NCBI RefSeq assembly: GCF_000003605.2
Contig: NW_003145783.1
Coordinates: 452,744-478,025, forward strand
DNA from: Saccoglossus kowalevskii
Taxonomy: Eukaryota; Hemichordata; Enteropneusta; Harrimaniidae
Length of the DNA: 25,282 nucleotides
Reading direction: 5' to 3'
The notes beneath the pieces are model-generated. The model searched no databases. It was given only the letters and a program-made list of their open reading frames with translations, and was not told where the DNA came from. This document shows, one piece after another, positions 1 to 12,404 of this stretch. Each line of letters opens with the position of its first letter. Position 1 is the first letter of the stretch. Both the position numbers and the translations under genes were made by a program.

Positions 1-3000
1 TATACAAAGTGATATATTACCATAATAGCATGTGTACAGAGTGATATTTCACCATAATAGTATGTGTACACAGTGATGTCACCATGATAGTATCTGTACA
101 GATTTATATAGCATCATAATGATATGTGTGCAAAGTGAAATAGCGCGAAAATAGTATGTGTACATAGTGATATAGCACCATAATGATATGTGTACAGAAC
201 GATATATCACTATAATAGTATCTGTACAGAGTGATATAACACCATAATGATAAGTATACAGAGTGATATAGCACTATAATAGTATGTGTACAGAGCGATA
301 TATAACCATAATAGTATGTGTACAAAGTGATATAGTATCGTATTAGTATGTGTACATAGTGATATAGCACCATAATGATATGTGCACAAAGTGATATAGC
401 GCGAAAATAGTATGTGTACAGAGTGATATTGCACCATAATAGTATGTGTACAGAGTGATATATTACCATAATAGTATATGTACAGAGTGATATAGCACCA
501 TAATGATATGTATACAAGTGATTTAGAACGAGAATAGTGTGGGTACAGAGTGAGATATCACCATAATGATATGTGTACAGAGTGATTTATCACCATAATA
601 GTATATGTACAGAGTGACATAGCACCATAATGATATGCATACAAAGTGATTTAGCACGAGAATAGTGTGGATACAGAGTGAGATACAAATGTATCACCAT
701 AATAGTATGTGTACAGAGTGATATAGCACCATAATGATATGTGTACAGAGTGATTTATCACCATAATAGTATATGTACAGAGTGACATAGCACCATAATG
801 ATATGCATACAAAGTGATTTAGCACGAGAATAGTGTGGGTACAGAGTGAGATATCACCATAATAGTATGTGTACAGAGTGATATATCACCATAATAGTAT
901 GTGTACACAGTGATATGTCACCATGATAGTATCTGTACAGATTTATATAGCATCATAATGATATGTGTGCAAAGTGATATAGCGCGAAAATAGTATGTGT
1001 ACATAGTGATATAGCACCATAATGATATGTGTACAGAACGATATATCACTATAATAGTATCTGTACAGAGTGATATAACACCATAATGATAAGTATACAG
1101 AGTGATATAGCACTATAATAGCATGTGTACAGAGCGATATATAACCATAATAGTATGTGTACAAAGTGATATAGTATCGTAATAGTATGTGTACAGAGTG
1201 ATATAGCACCATAATGGTATGTGTACAGAGTGATATAGCACCATAATGATATGTGTACAAAGTGTTATAGCGCGAAAATAGTATGTGTACAGAGTGATAT
1301 TGCATCATAATGCTATTTGTACAGAGTGATATATCACCATAAAAGTATATGTGCAGAGTGATATTTCACCTTAATAGTATGTGTAAAGAGTGATATAGCA
1401 CCATAATGATATGTGTACAGAGTGATATAGCACGAAAATAGTATGTGTGCAGACTGATATATCACTATAATAGTATGTGTACAAAGTGATACATCACCAT
1501 AAAAGTATGTGTACAGAGTGATATAGCATCATAATGATAAGTGTAGTGGTATGGCACCGTAATAGTATCTGTACATAGTGATATAGCACCATAATGATAA
1601 GTGTACAGAGTGATATTTCACCATATTAGTATCTGTACAGAGTGATATAACACCATAATAGTATGTGTACAGAGTGATATAGCACCATAATAGTATGTGT
1701 ACAGAGTGATATTTCACCATGATAGTATCTGTACAGATTTATATAGCATCATAATGACATGTGTACAAAGTGATATAGCGCGAAAATAGTATATGTACAT
1801 AGTGATATAGTACCATAATGATTAGTGTACAGAGTGATATAGCACTATAATAGTATGTGTACAGAGTGATATATCACCATAATAGTATGTGTACAAAGTG
1901 ATATAGCGCGAAAATAGTATGTGTACAGAGTGATATTGCACCATAATGGTATGTGTACAGAGTGACATTTCACCAAAATAGTATGTGTACAGAGTGATAT
2001 ATCACCACAATAGTATGTGTACAGAGTGATATAGCATCGTAATAATATGTGTACATAGTGATATAGCACCATAATGATATGTGTACAAAGTGATATAGCG
2101 CGAAAATAGAATGTGTACAGAGTGATATTGCACCATTATGGTATGTGTAAAGAGTGATATTTCACCATAATGATAAGTGTACAGAGTGATATAGCATCAT
2201 AATAGTATGTATACAGAGTGATATAGCACCATAATGACACGTGTACAGAGTGATATAGCGCGAAAATAATATGTGAACAGAGTGATATTCACCATAATGG
2301 TATGTGTACAGAGTGATATTGCACCAAAATAGTATGTGAACAGAGTGATATAGCAGCATAATGATATGTGTACAAAGTGATATAGCACCATAATGACACG
2401 TGTACCGAGTGATATAGCACTATAATAGTATGTGTACAGTGTGATATAGCACCATAATAGTATGTGTACGGAGTGATATAGCACCACAATAGTATGTGAA
2501 CAGGGTGATATAGCAGCATAATGATATGTGTACAAAGTGATATGGTACCATAATGACACGTGTACCGAGTGATATAGCACTATAATAGTATGTGTACAGT
2601 GTGATATAGCACCATAATAGTATGTGTGCAGAGTGATATAGCACCATAATAGTATGTGAACAGAGCGATATAGCAGCATAATGATATGTGTACAAAGTAA
2701 TATAGCACCATAATGACACGTGTATCGAGTGATATAGCACTATAATAGTATGTGTACAGAGTGATATACTATCGTAATAGTATGTGTATATAGTGATATA
2801 GCACCATAATGATGTGTACAAAGTGATATAGCGCGAAAATAGTATGTGTACAGAGTGATATTGCACCATAATGGTATGTGTACAAAGTGATATAGCGCGA
2901 AAATATTATGTGTATAATGGTATGTGTACAGCGTGATATATCACCATAATAATATGTGCAGTATGTTGTAGTACCAATATATTATGCGTAAAGTGTATTA

Positions 3001-3217
3001 TATCTCCATAATAGTATGCTTAGACATTGATTTATTACCATAATAATATTTTACAGAGTGATGTAGCACCATAATGGTATGCGTACAGAGTGATATAGCA
3101 CCATTATGATATGTGTACAGAGTGATATATCACGATAATAGTAAGTGTACAGAGTGATATAGCACAGAATGATATGTGTACAGATAATGTACAGATAGAT
3201 GTGCACCATAATGATTA
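1..3217. repeat. 32-bp tandem satellite array with higher-order structure
   Basis: About 100 tandem monomers of 32 bp. A typical monomer starts TGTACAGAGTGATATAGC and ends CATAATAGTATG; common variants have TTTCACC, TTGCACC or GCGCGAAAA in the middle. The phase holds for long runs: GAGTGATA recurs at 421 and 453. The array continues off the left edge. Monomers become irregular after about 2900. Larger repeats are superimposed: 82-375 is copied at 921-1214 with about four mismatches, 561-685 recurs at 729-853, and a five-monomer 160-bp unit repeats about 2.7 times over 2331-2758. The minus-strand monomer has no stop in any frame, so long open frames here (up to 160 codons) are artefacts. Confidence 0.97.
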
Positions 3218-3999
3218 GACTGGCAAAGTCGGGACTTCTTTGTTGTTTACAAAAAGAAATAATTAATTGTTTAAGTCTTTTTAGCGTGATCGCGAAAACT
3301 AACGTGACCGTGAAATAAATCCCGACTGGACGTATTTGAGGGCATTTGACTGCTGTTGATTATTCATGAATGGCTGTGTGAAAGTAAACACATTAAACCC
3401 CAAAATTGCAGCTTACGGACTTTTCTTTCATTATCGCTATCAAAGCAGAAATAATCACAACTATTGTCGCCCGTAAGTTTCGTCAGATGGCATTGATCTA
3501 AACAGTATGGGGCAACCTCGTACAGTGGTTGTCCGCTTCCCATCGGAATGGCAACAAACACTTCCTTACTTAAGTAATAAATTCATAATCTTTTATGGAT
3601 TTGATCGCAGAGATAGATAATTCAACTTTCTAAGTGTAAAGGCGATATTTTCATCCATGTTTACTGAAAAAAAATGTCGATTTAAATGTCGGATGGATAT
3701 AAGTAGTCTTTCAAAATGAAGGGTCAAAGTGAAATGTCACGTACATTAACATAGATAAGTTATTACGAACACAACTGTACTCTGATCCGTTGTCAGTGCT
3801 AGTCAACAGCTTTTAATTAGCATAATCACCGGAGTGATTCCGTACCGGTTTTCACTCCAATGCAGGGAGTCGCCTGCAGATGCGTCCAGTCGAGATTTCT
3901 TTCGCGGTCATGCTAGTTTTTGCGATCACGCCTAAATGGGCTAAATTAACAATTATATATTTGATGTAAAACAACAAAGATGTCCCGATTTTACCAGTC
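3218..3999. mobile_element. Non-autonomous inverted-repeat DNA element (MITE-like), 782 bp, TA duplication
   Basis: The ends are long imperfect inverted repeats at 3218-3343 and 3872-3999. They begin GACTGGCAAAGTCGGGAC on the left and, in reverse complement, GACTGGTAAAATCGGGAC on the right. Inner matching blocks include GCGTGATCGCRAAAACTA and CTCGACTGGACG/CCCGACTGGACG. Both sides are flanked by TA (3216-3217 and 4000-4001), the duplication typical of Tc1/mariner-type insertion. The ~530-bp interior has no recognisable transposase; its longest open frame is 65 codons and resembles nothing I know. It is most simply a non-autonomous element mobilised in trans. Confidence 0.8.
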
Positions 4000-4001
4000 T
4001 A

Positions 4002-4150
4002 CAGAATTATATGTGTACAAAGTTATATAGCACAATAATGGTATGTGTACAAAGTGATTTATCACCATAATAGCATGTGTACAGAGTGATATATCCCCAT
4101 AATGGTATTTATATAGAGTGATATAACACCATAATGGTATGTGTACAGAA
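4002..4150. repeat. Continuation of the 32-bp satellite beyond an inserted element
   Basis: Four to five further monomers of the same satellite (GTGTACAGAGTGATATATCC, CATAATGGTATGTGTAC). They resume directly after the inverted-repeat element at 3218-3999, which shows that the element landed inside the array. Confidence 0.9.
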
Positions 4151-4159
4151 TTATGAAGA

Positions 4160-4165
4160 TTTATT
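4160..4165 (-). terminator. Candidate polyadenylation signal AATAAA, SLC22 copy A
   Basis: AATAAA on the minus strand about 310 nt past the copy A stop, at the edge of the satellite. Its place mirrors the candidate site of copy B. Confidence 0.3.
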
Positions 4166-4473
4166 TTAAAGAAATAGTTATACTTAATATAAAATACCCA
4201 ATAATAGAATTATTCATATGAAAATGATACCCAAGGTTTTGGGCAATGTTATTCAATTTTAATAGTATAAGTAATAAAAACAATTGCACATATGATTGAC
4301 AGAAATGATTTAATAATAACATTATGCTAATTATGCAACAAGAGTAGTTATTGATTGTTTTATCTACTATGACAGTGAGCTACCGAAAAGTCTTATTGTT
4401 GTGTATTCTCTGTGACATTCCCGCATCTGGGCCTTGAACATTCATTGTATTCATCTTTCTTAGTAACACATAT

Positions 4474-7400
4474 TTACACAGTTGTCTGCAACAGGATTAC
4501 TTTATTCTTTTTTCCATCATTAAGGGATAGTTTTGCATATGCTCTGAAAGTAATTAAATAATTATCACATGTAAACTACATATATTAGCATCTGTTCGTA
4601 ACATTTGAACACCCACAATATTTAAATGTAAATCGTTTTAATTTGTGGGGAGATTAAATGATTTGAGTGTATCGTTTTATTCATTAGTTTTGTTTGTTCA
4701 GTCTCATTTCCAACTACTAAGTTTTGTTGAATAATTTTAGCACCACAATTGCTCGCGAAATTAACTTAATACCTCCACGAATAAGAATAAATACTTACTT
4801 TCCAAACATTTCACCTTCTTCTAGCGTTTCAGGTAGTTTCTGATGACGTGTTTCCGGTAACAATAATGTCACTAATCCAGCTAAAATTGATGTTGAACCA
4901 AATATGATAATTGGTGATGGTTGCCATAGTGTTTTAATCAATATCAACCGTGGTGCTAGAATACCCCCCACACATGGACGAAAGCCCTAATCCTATTGTT
5001 CTGTGTAAAAAAAATGCAAAGTTCTACAAATCAAAAGCATTTAGTTATTGATATGTCAATAATTGTACTGAAACTACTCAAAATCACGTTTTAAATGAAC
5101 ATATTTGCTAAAGCACAACAATTAACAAATTGTGAGATCGCTTACTGAAACTACGGAGTAATTAACAAAGCGAGTAATATGAATGTTTTATTTATCTACA
5201 CATCTGAGCTAACATTAAGCAATAGTTTTAAATTTGATCTTAATATTGATAAATCGATATTTTTTCTGAACAAAAAAATCAAATGCACAATGATCAAATT
5301 ATTATATAATAAACTGCAATTGTATGCAAATTCGGTAGGGAATAATGATTAGACTGTAATTACACATTAATTGTAACTAATTGTGTAACTAGTCAGTGTA
5401 AGTAACACTGTAGAGATGTAAACATTGTAAACCACGTATTTCATTACGAACAATTGCTTTCTTATTAGTGTAAACGTTTCAAGGTTGTATCGTCGTGCCA
5501 CTTACACATTCTTGTTTCACCTCCCATGTTAATTTAACGCAAATTTTAATAAAACTTTTACATTGAAATGAAATGAAAACGGCTGCTGGTTGGCTAATTC
5601 TTTCATGCAATTTCAAAACAACATTTAACCAAGTTTGTTTTAGTATTACATAAAACACAATTGCATAAACCAGACTGAACACTTGTCTGGAATTCACAGG
5701 GTTCCAGGGTACAGAGTGAGCCCACGAACCGAGCCTAAGCATACACGCTAAATATATCTTCTCCTGTGATGGCGTGTTATACTGTAAGTGACATCATATC
5801 GCCATGTGCTAGTTTCATTCACATAGACATGTACACACAAACACATGGAACCTATTGTTGTTAATTTTCAGTTGCAGTTCGTGTGCATATACAAGTACAC
5901 GTGATGATGACGTCAAGATAACATTATTAACTACATCTCACCTTCTAGGAGTTGGGTAGATTTCAGCAGAAAATATAAAGACAATGGCAAATGTGGCACT
6001 AACAGCAAATTTTCCAATCATTGCCAAGGTAATACCAATCCATTGCATCTTACCTGAAAAAAAAAGAATTTTAACTGTTCTTTATTTTTTCTTACGAAAA
6101 GTCACCTGGAAATTATATGACATGTTTGACCAATACATATTATAATTTTGGTTATATGCCAGAATAACTGCCACTGTCTTGTTTTGGATACTAAACTGAG
6201 TATAACTGAGCATTTGTATAGCATAGTTAACGGAATCGATATGAATTCGGTTATACTTACAAACTGGTGCCAACAACGTATACATGAGACTCCCGCTACT
6301 ATTAATGTTGATGACTGAGACCATCGATGTCCAAAGCGAGTTTCAGGAAGAAAGATTGATAGCGTATAAGCTGGTATTTCCACTGCTCCTGACATGAAAG
6401 CATTCAAGTAGTCATTGCCACCAAGATTGGACGTATTAAGTGAAAGCCCATAGTACACTAAGCTGATAGTAAACCTGTTTGAATGACAAGACATGAACAC
6501 GGTTAACGATCACACTGGTTGCCTTTGACTGACAAAACCATTTGTTTTTGTTGCGTTTTTCTTACCAGTTGAATAAAGTCAAGGACACTCCCAGCATCTT
6601 CTTCTTTCTGTAATAGTTATAAATACAATTGATCGTGTGTGTACGCCGGCTTCAGTTTTTATACATGCAAATGTACACAAACTGTTCACATATAAGTTAC
6701 ATTCGCACAAATTATAAGTAAATAGCTGACGGCTGAAAGCAGTCTTACAGTAATATTTTTACTCTTTGAATGATATACACGAATGAATTTCAGCAATGTT
6801 CTGGCTTTCTTCAATACACATACAAACTGGCTGTTGGCCTAGTCGATAATTTAGATGTAACATACCTTTAAATCACCATTATATTCCTCTAACTCTTCAT
6901 ATACGCTGTCGGGAACAGTAACTTTATTCACTTCAGCACACTTTCTAATGATTGCCGCTGCCCTTTCCGCATTTTTTCACTGAAAATCAGCCATATTGGT
7001 GAATCCGGAATAATCCTAATAAAAGATCAAACATGTATTTATATACAATGCCATCAATATACATAGTTATTTAATATCCCTGTACTTTGCATATGATTTG
7101 CATGAAATAAGACACCTCACCAATGTGCACAAATAAATTTAATAAATGGCACATTGTACGCCACTTTGTTCAATTTGAAGGCGCAAGTTCTATATTAATA
7201 TCACAGCAAAACTCTGGCAATTGGTATTGATGATTCTGATGCTGCGCATAAACCGAATAAAATTGTCATCGTTGTGAGGAATATTGGCCTAAAAACTCTT
7301 AACATGCAGAAAATTAATGTTCCTTTCATTAAAATAATAATTATTATAATTTAACGTTACTTTCAAACTTGAATATTACTTACCACCAGTACAAGAAAAT

Positions 7401-8727
7401 CATGGCCGGTAATGACAAGCAAAACTGCAATATCCACCAGTATCTGATGAAGTACGCCAACAAAGCTAATAGCATATATCCAAAACTGAAATAAAATTCT
7501 ATCACAGCTCCGGTGAACACTCGCTTTGAGGGTTCAACGAGTTCGGTTGCTAGAGTGTCGAGATATTGAGAATAAAGTAAATTTGGGTTTATAAACTAAT
7601 CAATTTTGGAATATAATTAAGACATCAAACATCAGTTGTTTTAAAGTATTAAGTGATATTTTCGTACCTAAAAAAAAGGCCACCATCACAAATCCCATGT
7701 GCGAAGCACCTACAAATATATGAATATGGAGTGGGCTTGGATATTCGATGAGAAGGCACAGGCTGTTCCTGGAATCGCCATGCACAACGCAGACATCAAC
7801 AAAATGGGTAAACGCCCGATTCTGGAATATATGCTGAGAATGTCATGTAGTTCTAAAATGGTTTGCATACTTCATTATTTTGTACAGTTTTAAGTAATGT
7901 ATGTGGTACAGATACATTATCGATTCAATTTGTATAATGATCTATCGAGTACCGGATTTAATAGGTGAATTTTGATAATATTTAGTCCTTCACTAAGAAT
8001 GTACGTAGTAAATATTTTTAAAATTCACTAACTTGTCACAAAGAACCCCGAATCCAACTGCTCCAATGAACAAGCCAGCCATGTATGCAGATGAATATAG
8101 TGCTCCCAGTACTAGCGATCACATACTAAATCAAACTGCAATGCAATACATTTCGTATGATATAAATAGTTCACACCGAAAAACAACGTTTTCCCAAATT
8201 TATTGTTAACAGAGGAATCTGTAACTGGACAACCTATACAACACAAACAAATGAATGTATATATCATTTTATAAATCTTAAGATATTAATCGAATCTATA
8301 AAACTTACCTCCTGAAATATCGTTGATTTTTACTGAGATCGGTCATATCTCCACCCGTGATTACACTTTATGGTATTGTTTGTGTATGACTTGTTTTCAT
8401 AGCGTTCACAGTTACTGTAAACCAAACTACTCTCACACTGTTCAGAGCTCTCCTGTAAGGGTATAATGTGGTTCTTTATCATATTCCAGCAAATCATTGC
8501 CGAATTGTTTAAACTACATTCAGCATCATCTAAATCTGAACATAGCACCAATGGTCTGTCTCGGCGGCTAAGGACACTTGTGCGAATGCATGGCTCGCTG
8601 GTAAGATTACCATTAAGCAAATGAGATAGTAACATCGTTTCTGATATGTTCCAAATTCACCAAGATATTCACCAAGTATGTCATCAAACTTTCTACATTT
8701 ATGCGTCTCTTCTCTAAACCTCTTCAT
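4474..8727 (-). pseudogene. SLC22-family transporter pseudogene, decayed tandem copy A
   Basis: Exon remnants in transcript order: 8727-8309, 8135-8033, 7821-7668, 7549-7384, 7015-6866, 6607-6566, 6474-6261, 6053-5942, 5000-4799, 4543-4474. Each aligns with an exon of copy B (16402-23121) and all GT-AG sites remain. Lesions relative to copy B: a 1-nt deletion near 8540 and a TAC-to-TAA nonsense change at 8330-8332 in exon 1; a TAG codon at 8112-8114 and an adjacent 1-nt deletion in exon 2; a 1-nt deletion near 7718 in exon 3; a net +2 nt near 6970 in exon 5; exon 6 cut from 80 to 42 nt; a 4-nt deletion near 6278 in exon 7; and an 8-nt deletion near 4970 in exon 9 that removes the conserved Arg-Ile-Gly region. 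PESPRWL has become PDSPIWL. Exons 4, 8 and 10 stay open. So many independent breaks argue against sequencing error. Transcription is possible, but no full transporter can be made. Confidence 0.9.
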
Positions 8728-8811
8728 ACTGATATGTCGTACTATATACATAAAACATAAGATGTTACATAAAACTGAAATATTAAAGAGTGATTTCATC
8801 AGAACTGCGCA

Positions 8812-9590
8812 ACTACGAATTCCACTGTTATGTTATTGTTCTTCCGTTCTGTGGTTGATCTTTAGCGACATTGTACACACTACCGTAGTCATATAGCCTT
8901 AGTTCGACCAACAATTATTTTGAATAATTCGAAACATGATTATCTGAATATTGCATATTGCAATGAAACATGGTATTTAGATTTGTGAGGCAAATTGACA
9001 ATCTCTCTAAACTCGACCGCCTAAAGACAGCAAAGGCTTCAACTCGTATGTGTTTGTTAGAGTGTAAAGATATTTGGTAAATAGTTATGGAGTTATAGAC
9101 TTTATTGATGAGATGAATGGATTATTCAATAACCTGCATGGCTAAATGACCAAAGCTCACTAAATGTCAACTCAACCCATACAACACATAGTCTGGGCAT
9201 TAATCGTTGCAATCATGCTGATATTTTGACATCCACGTTGCCTCCAGTTCTATGTTTTGTTAAGAAAATTAACATTATTCGCCATAGAACTGTCAGGCCA
9301 GACTTTCATCAGTCTACGCATTCTAAAATCTTCGATTGTGCAATATAGAGTCATCTTAAGTCAATGTATTTATATATCAGATATTTCCATACAAATTAAT
9401 AGTCTTTGAAGGTGTGATAAATATTATATGCTACCACCTGATATTAGAACAATAATAGCGTTGAACTAGGTCTTGCCTGCATACAATCTTAAATTACAAT
9501 ACAACCTTTCACGTGTATTGGACCATGAGCACACCATGGAAGTATTGTTAATTTTTGTTTTAATATTTTTCAAAGAATAGAGAGATATAG
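8812..9590. other. Intergenic, upstream of copy A
   Basis: Homology with copy B upstream sequence stops near 8811 (matching 23172-23175). Beyond that I see no gene, repeat family or convincing promoter. Confidence 0.6.
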
Positions 9591-9737
9591 TTTGGTTATA
9601 TGCTGCATTTGGGTGAGACTAAAAGACAATTGGGTGATCGTTTTGTTGAACATTTGTGTACTTTCAAAGACAACAAGATCGCAGATGCCGTGGCATTTTT
9701 GTACCCCCTCCCCCCATGGACTGTGTCTCTGATATGA
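9591..9737 (+). pseudogene. Penelope-like retroelement remnant: GIY-YIG endonuclease fragment
   Basis: A short open stretch reads GYMLHLGETKRQLGDRFVEH and continues through FKDNKIADAVAFLYP. This matches the GIY-YIG endonuclease core (YIGETGRxLxDRFxEH) found at the C-terminus of many Penelope-like elements. The frame closes at 9735-9737, and no reverse transcriptase is recognisable upstream, so this is a truncated, dead 3' fragment. A plus-strand CCCGAAACG segment near 9940 resembles tails of such elements, which would extend the remnant to about 10050. Identification is by motif memory only. Confidence 0.55.
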
Positions 9738-10446
9738 CTGTTATTTGGTATTTTACATATTAATGGCGGGGGTTCCTCTCGTTCCTCTCGTGTGAGCAAT
9801 CGTTAATATTCAAAATTTGCACACTCAGTCCAGCTGGCATTTTGTCAATTCACCTCATTTCATTTGCCTTGATTGTGGTTTTATGTCTTATAGTGAGGTG
9901 TTTTTCTGTCTTGTGTCCACTTGCTGGGGGCGGGTTGAACCCGAAACGTTCTGTTTTTTTATTCTTCGTATTAGTGATTTGTTTATTCTCCGCTGGTCGG
10001 TTTTATTGTTCTAGTTTGGTTATCTATAGTGTATTCTGTCTGTGAGATGTTACATTTTAGGTGGGATTCGGTCACATAGACCAGAAACCAACATCCATTG
10101 GCTAATTATGATCACTTGTTCTTATAATTATCCATCCGACATCAGAATACATGCATGCACCTATTCACAAATACACATTTATGCTGGCCAAGTTCTTGTA
10201 CAATATCCTATAGTTAAATAGCTCATATAGTGGCACATTTATGTGGTTTTGACAACTTCTACTCTTAGTGTTCATACATCAGTCAGTGGTTAGTGATTTA
10301 TAATGTTTTGTTGAAGGTAAATTTTCCTTGGCTAATTTCACTAAGTTTTCTTGTTTTTCTTTTTAGACAATGGATTCTGATATGACAAGATTTGTTACGT
10401 TTGCCTTGGACCAACAAGCAATTGGAATGGCAATTTTCAATTAAGC

Positions 10447-10496
10447 NNNNNNNNNNNNNNNNNNNNNNNNNNNNNNNNNNNNNNNNNNNNNNNNNN
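10447..10496. other. Assembly gap (50 N)
   Basis: Exactly 50 N characters, probably a fixed-size scaffold gap, so the true length is unknown. An (AT)n tract follows at 10497-10517, suggesting assembly failed at a microsatellite. Confidence 0.98.
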
Positions 10497-10517
10497 ATAT
10501 ATATATATATATATATA
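10497..10517. repeat. (AT)n microsatellite at the scaffold gap
   Basis: About ten AT units directly after the N run, cut off by the gap. Confidence 0.9.
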
Positions 10518-11193
10518 ATACTAAGCCCGGTACTGTTAGAGGACAAAACTCAATTGGCTTAGACTTTAAGAACAGTTTAAATAACTTTTGGAGGCGTATT
10601 CTAAATGACATCTTTTGTAAATGTTAGAGTTTATCACAACATCCTGACAAATAAATTAATATAAAATCTCAAACCTACACTCAACGCCTAGTCAAATAGG
10701 CAACTGAGTTGCATGTATTTGAACTGACAAGCAATTGGAGTGGCATTTGAGTGTGAATGCGAGAGTTTATATGTTACCTGTACACGCTCAGAAGGAATCC
10801 CACGCCATTGGGTAGCCACCAGTATTTAGTAGACTATACAGTACGGTACAATATGATAAATGAACGTCACAGTATGGTCACTGGATATCAAAACAAGTAA
10901 ATGGGCATTACTTCAATAAAAAGTGCTACTCCTAACTACTACTACATGGCATTTTTTATTTAATTTTTCAACGTTGGCGCGAAAATTCAGAATGTCGTGT
11001 TTGTAGAAGTAGTTAAGTGCCCTGCCCCCTAGCGTCAATCAAATTCTATCTTGTTTTTTTCATACATAACACTCAGAGTATTCATCTCCCACTATTAGAT
11101 TTAAACAAATAAAGTTAAAAAATTATTATAGATATTGGTTTAAGTATAGTACGTTAAACAAGGGAAACGACAACTAATTTTGAATTTCATGGC

Positions 11194-11870
11194 TTGCGTT
11201 TGTTTGTAAAATGCGTAATTGTCTTATCCTCGGGGGCGGAGCTACCTCACAAGACGTTCCACGTTGCTATGACGCGCACCACTGTACCATGTATTTCTAT
11301 GAGCTCTGCGCGCGCTGCTAAGGAACGCGGAACGCCGAGCGAAGAGCCAGTGAAATTCAAGAAAACAACAGGAACTCAACTTTGAAGTAATCCTGAACAA
11401 TCAAATTTATATGCGTTACACACGCGGGGATAATCTTGTTACACTGTTCAGGGGAGTCTCAGCAACCACCTCAAAGTACCGTTTTCTGAAAGTTTTCGGC
11501 CTTTGTTTTTCACCAAGATGGTTGCCATGCGGTAAAAATGCCCGGATGTCCGCCCCTGAGAATATCAGATCTCTTAGTCCGTTGTGCTATTGTGCGATCG
11601 CATAACGGTCAGATTACACAGGATATCGTACGCTAGTAGCCTGACAAGGTCGCGTGAGTTGCGCCCTCCGCGGTGCTTCAAACCCAACAAGGTGAGGTCT
11701 GATGCCGTTCGCCCGGCGAGGGCGCTACACTCATGTGAGGCTTAGTAAGATGGAAGATAAACAAATCAGTATGTAAATTAAATACTTTGTTTTCAGTCCG
11801 TCACTCGACCTGGTACGTTTTTAGGAAAATAAACCGAAATTACGTACCGAAAGCATCGCGCATGGTAAGT
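11194..11870. other. CpG-rich patch in AT-rich intergenic DNA
   Basis: GC and CpG rise sharply (GGGGGCGGAGCTACC, GCGCGCGCTGC, CGTTCGCCCGGCGAGGGCG) compared with the flanks. The patch holds short plus-strand open frames at 11194-11385 and 11411-11605, neither recognisable. It may be an unannotated promoter or first exon, or an inserted element. On the minus strand around 11540-11600 there is a weak tRNA-like arrangement: an A-box-like TAGCACAACGGACTAAGAG at 11589-11571, followed by a small stem with a seven-base loop. That could mark a decayed tRNA-derived SINE. Confidence 0.4.
11797..11864 (+). other. Candidate 68-bp exon bounded by good splice sites
   Basis: The acceptor ACTTTGTTTTCAG ends at 11796 and the donor ATG|GTAAGT starts at 11865. 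One frame is open throughout (RHSTWYVFRKINRNYV...), ending exactly on a complete codon, ATG. It lies at the 3' edge of the CpG-rich patch, so it could be an early exon of a plus-strand gene. No partner exon was found, so this is a weak prediction. Confidence 0.2.
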
Positions 11871-12404
11871 TTGACCAACGATATAGAAAGTATACAATAT
11901 AATGTTTAATATTAATAATTTCTCTCGTTTTTCCTCTCTCGTTATACCTTAAATTTAAGAGAAGTTAATTGTTCGCCAATCTCGTGAACGTTCGTTTCAC
12001 CAGATGTTGAAAGATCGACAAAATTAAGCCGTTTCAGCTGCAATGATAATGGTTGTATTGGAAATGTTGATCAAATATTCCACTCATATTAGGGCTTGGT
12101 TATTCTATTTTTGTTTAAAAGATGATTTAATACCAGCATATCATCTCTGGCAAACAACTGATTTCAAAATAGATTTACACCGGCTGCCTATGTGACCTCG
12201 TGTCAAATTGTAATCGTTATTTTGTTTTTTATTATTATTATTTTATGTACAAAACAAGAAAAAAATACAAAAATATACAACACAATCGCAAATACGACAA
12301 ATTATCAGATTAAGGTCATACTCGCCCAACTAACAAACCCTCAGAACATTATAATGAATATAAAATTTTACTTATTCAACTGGAAAATCGACCTATTTAT
12401 TTAT
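11871..12404. other. Intergenic AT-rich DNA, no gene recognised
   Basis: An 85-codon plus-strand frame (12192-12449) is low-complexity, Ile/Asn/Lys-rich, and runs antisense into the L1-like remnant. I take it as chance. Confidence 0.5.

Larger units (their letters stand above)
9738..11193. other. Intergenic, no gene recognised
   Basis: The first ~300 bp may be the tail of the Penelope-like remnant. A short similarity (CAAGCAATTGGARTGGCA) occurs at about 10416 and 10728, on both sides of the scaffold gap. No coding potential is recognised. Confidence 0.5.

Noticed and set aside
104..2869. Long minus-strand open frames (up to 160 codons) in the left 2.9 kb
   Set aside because: All are translations of the stop-free strand of the 32-bp satellite, with a 32-residue periodic peptide and no domain.
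1..3217. CRISPR array, suggested by ~32-bp periodicity
   Set aside because: Monomers are directly abutting with no unique spacers, and the context is a spliced eukaryotic genome.
3364..3561. 65-codon minus-strand frame inside the inverted-repeat element
   Set aside because: Too short, no transposase motif, ordinary length for chance.
5479..5742. 87-codon minus-strand frame
   Set aside because: Lies wholly in intron 8 of pseudogene copy A, with no similarity to SLC22.
7699..7893. 64-codon plus-strand frame
   Set aside because: Antisense shadow of exon 3 of copy A.
10298..10546. Minus-strand frame running through the N gap
   Set aside because: Contains unknown bases and an AT repeat; not real evidence of coding.
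11540..11600. Functional tRNA gene on the minus strand
   Set aside because: Only an A-box-like stretch and one small stem fit; the B box and acceptor pairing are poor, so at most a decayed SINE.
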